Source: Collinsella sp. AF33-16 (GTDB lineage: Bacteria; Actinomycetota; Coriobacteriia; Coriobacteriales; Coriobacteriaceae). Taken from it: DNA of 64,000 nt. Positions 62,993 through 64,000 of the stretch are shown here, one piece after another. The stretch is from NCBI RefSeq assembly GCF_003475325.1, contig NZ_QRQC01000009.1:1-64000 (forward strand), in the 5' to 3' direction. Below the pieces are notes generated by a model. That model worked only from the letters and a program-made list of their open reading frames with translations, ran no database searches and was not told the DNA's origin. A program made the position numbers and the translations under genes. How positions within the stretch are numbered: the stretch's first letter is position 1; each line of letters starts with the position of its first letter.

Positions 62993-63258
62993 GAACTGTG
63001 TCCCAGAATTCCCGTCCGGAGTGGGATACGGCTTCCGCTTGTGCCCCCGTCGGGAAACCACATCCCACTCCGATCACAAATTCCGGGTCGCACTTTCCGC
63101 CAAGACCCTCAACGGGAAACCGCATCCCATTCCAAAGGCAAATTCCGGGACGCATTTTCCGAAACCCCACCCATCCGGAAATCCCATCCCACTCCGCACA
63201 CATCCGGGCATAGAGCAATCAGCTTATTAGGCCTTCCATCAATAAAGGGGCGCCCTCG
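62993..63258. repeat. Hairpin array, right copy
   Basis: About three tandem hairpin units of the kind seen at 53251-53578, in the same orientation (for example CGGGAAACCGCATCCC..GGGACGCATTTTCC), with the same tail CTTATTAGGCCTTCC..GGGGCGCCCTC. Some base changes in one arm are matched in the other; some are not. Confidence 0.8.
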
Positions 63259-63265
63259 TGTCACG

Positions 63266-63293
63266 AAAAAAGCCTCGAGAACTTCGAGGCTTT
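63266..63293 (-). terminator. Intrinsic terminator after flavodoxin gene
   Basis: On the minus strand AAAGCCTCGA pairs with TCGAGGCTTT and runs into TTTTTT, 42 bp behind the flavodoxin stop codon. Confidence 0.85.
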
Positions 63294-63335
63294 CACATTT
63301 GTATTGTTTTGCACGAAGGACCGCGAACGGCGAAG

Positions 63336-63887
63336 CTACTCTCCCAGCACGGCCTTCTTTGCGACTACGGCCATGTTGTCCAGGTCCTCCTTGGTGGGGT
63401 GGTCCTTCGCGGCAACCCAGTTGTCGAGCAGCAACTTAGCGCGTGCATTGTCGGGATCTTGCTCAAGCATGGCCTCGTAGCGCTGCTTGACCGCGGGGCC
63501 CATCTTGCCCTGGCACATCGCCCAGCCCGCAAGCTCGGCATCCTCGGCCAGATTGGAAGTTACGCGGTCGACAATCTGCTGGTAATAGCTCTGGTCGGCC
63601 CCAAAGCCGCAGGTGCCAAACAGGAACACGCGCTTGCCGTGCAAGGCAGAGAGCAACGCCGCGACCGAAGGCGTGCACGCGCCCTTGTCGCACCAAAAAC
63701 CGACGAGCACCGTGTCGGCCGCGCAGGCGCCCTGCGCCTCGAGCGCAACCTGATCTGCATCCGCATCGTCGCTCAACGCCGCGGCATGGACAAACTCAAC
63801 GCCCGCAGCCTGCAGAGCGCGCTTGATCGCGCCCGAAACCATCCTGGTATTACCGCTCTTGCTGTTAACCACCAAAGCGCACGTCAT
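63336..63887 (-). CDS. Flavodoxin family protein
   Basis: About 183 residues from the ATG at 63887 (GAGG 10 bp upstream; a GTG two codons earlier is possible). It opens CALVVNSKSGNTRMVSGAI, the FMN-phosphate loop (S-K-S-G-N-T), then LVGFWCDKGACTPSVAALL and VFLFGTCGFG for the isoalloxazine-binding loops. The C-terminal 60 residues are an alpha-helical extension (KQRYEAMLEQDPDNARAKLL). It is an electron carrier for an unknown reductase and stands alone here. Confidence 0.85.
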   Translation of the reverse strand: MTCALVVNSKSGNTRMVSGAIKRALQAAGVEFVHAAALSDDADADQVALEAQGACAADTVLVGFWCDKGACTPSVAALLSALHGKRVFLFGTCGFGADQSYYQQIVDRVTSNLAEDAELAGWAMCQGKMGPAVKQRYEAMLEQDPDNARAKLLLDNWVAAKDHPTKEDLDNMAVVAKKAVLGE

Positions 63888-64000
63888 AGTCACGTTGCCT
63901 CGTTTCCCCCAAAACTATAGCCACTAATGCAATTTATTAAAAGCATATCTTAGTACTATCGACGCAGATGTAAACCATCTGCCGCTAATCGGCAGCCCCT

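Noticed and set aside
62993..63258. CRISPR-like regular repeats
   Set aside because: The units are imperfect hairpins with variable sequence throughout; there is no constant repeat alternating with unique spacers and no cas gene.

Overview
The window looks like a chromosomal segment of a GC-rich actinobacterium of class Coriobacteriia, most probably Collinsella. That assignment is inference from protein recognition, the F-ATPase layout, the GC-rich codon use and the look of the surface-protein locus; no marker rRNA is present. Nearly all DNA is coding. No rRNA, tRNA or CRISPR array was seen.

Layout. 1-250: the last codons of a plus-strand gene (possibly an IS110-type transposase) and a structured repeat. 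248-9757, minus strand: the F1Fo ATP synthase operon (atpI-like, B, E, F, H, A, G, D, C), then murA and an LCP cell-wall ligase beyond a terminator. 10027-16922, minus: upp, glpK, and a prfA-prmC-tsaC translation cluster interrupted by a hicAB toxin-antitoxin pair and by repeats. 17214-21594, minus: an amino-acid type ABC importer with an M20 peptidase. 21875-27051: aldose epimerase, an unknown membrane protein, an MFS transporter, a small tyrosine phosphatase, a TIGR04076-type protein and a PdxY-like kinase. 27234-31570, plus: a MarR regulator with its promoter/operator and a heterodimeric ABC exporter. 31700-32790: a diguanylate cyclase gene broken by a one-base deletion. 32911-37337: a LysR regulator divergent from an SDR, an OFA-type MFS transporter and a Gfo/Idh/MocA dehydrogenase. 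37746-44635: tex, transaldolase, a HAD phosphatase and rlmKL. 44730-49468, minus: a potassium module (kup, a 64-residue membrane protein, a short KdpD and KdpE). 49627-53013: nitroreductase and an LTA-synthase-like sulfatase. 53718-62586, minus: a surface-fibre operon with a SipW-type signal peptidase, three TasA/CalY-like exported proteins, an 1831-residue beta-helix/B-repeat adhesin and an LAATG-anchored protein. 63336-63887: a flavodoxin.

The most unusual content lies between the genes. Several families of long nested palindromes sit directly behind stop codons. In at least two families the stem sequences differ between copies while base pairing is kept, which is the signature of selected secondary structure. 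A roughly 260-330 bp hairpin array occurs twice in direct orientation and brackets the whole fibre operon. A third family of short hairpins built on an AAAGGGAC core is scattered through at least six intergenic sites and resembles REP sequences.

Working together: the fibre operon is self-consistent, with a dedicated peptidase, major and minor subunits, a giant adhesin and a wall-anchored partner, and it plausibly builds a host- or biofilm-facing surface structure. The potassium module suggests that KdpDE has been rewired to Kup, since no kdpFABC genes are nearby. The ABC importer with the M20 peptidase suggests uptake and hydrolysis of a peptide or acyl-amino acid.
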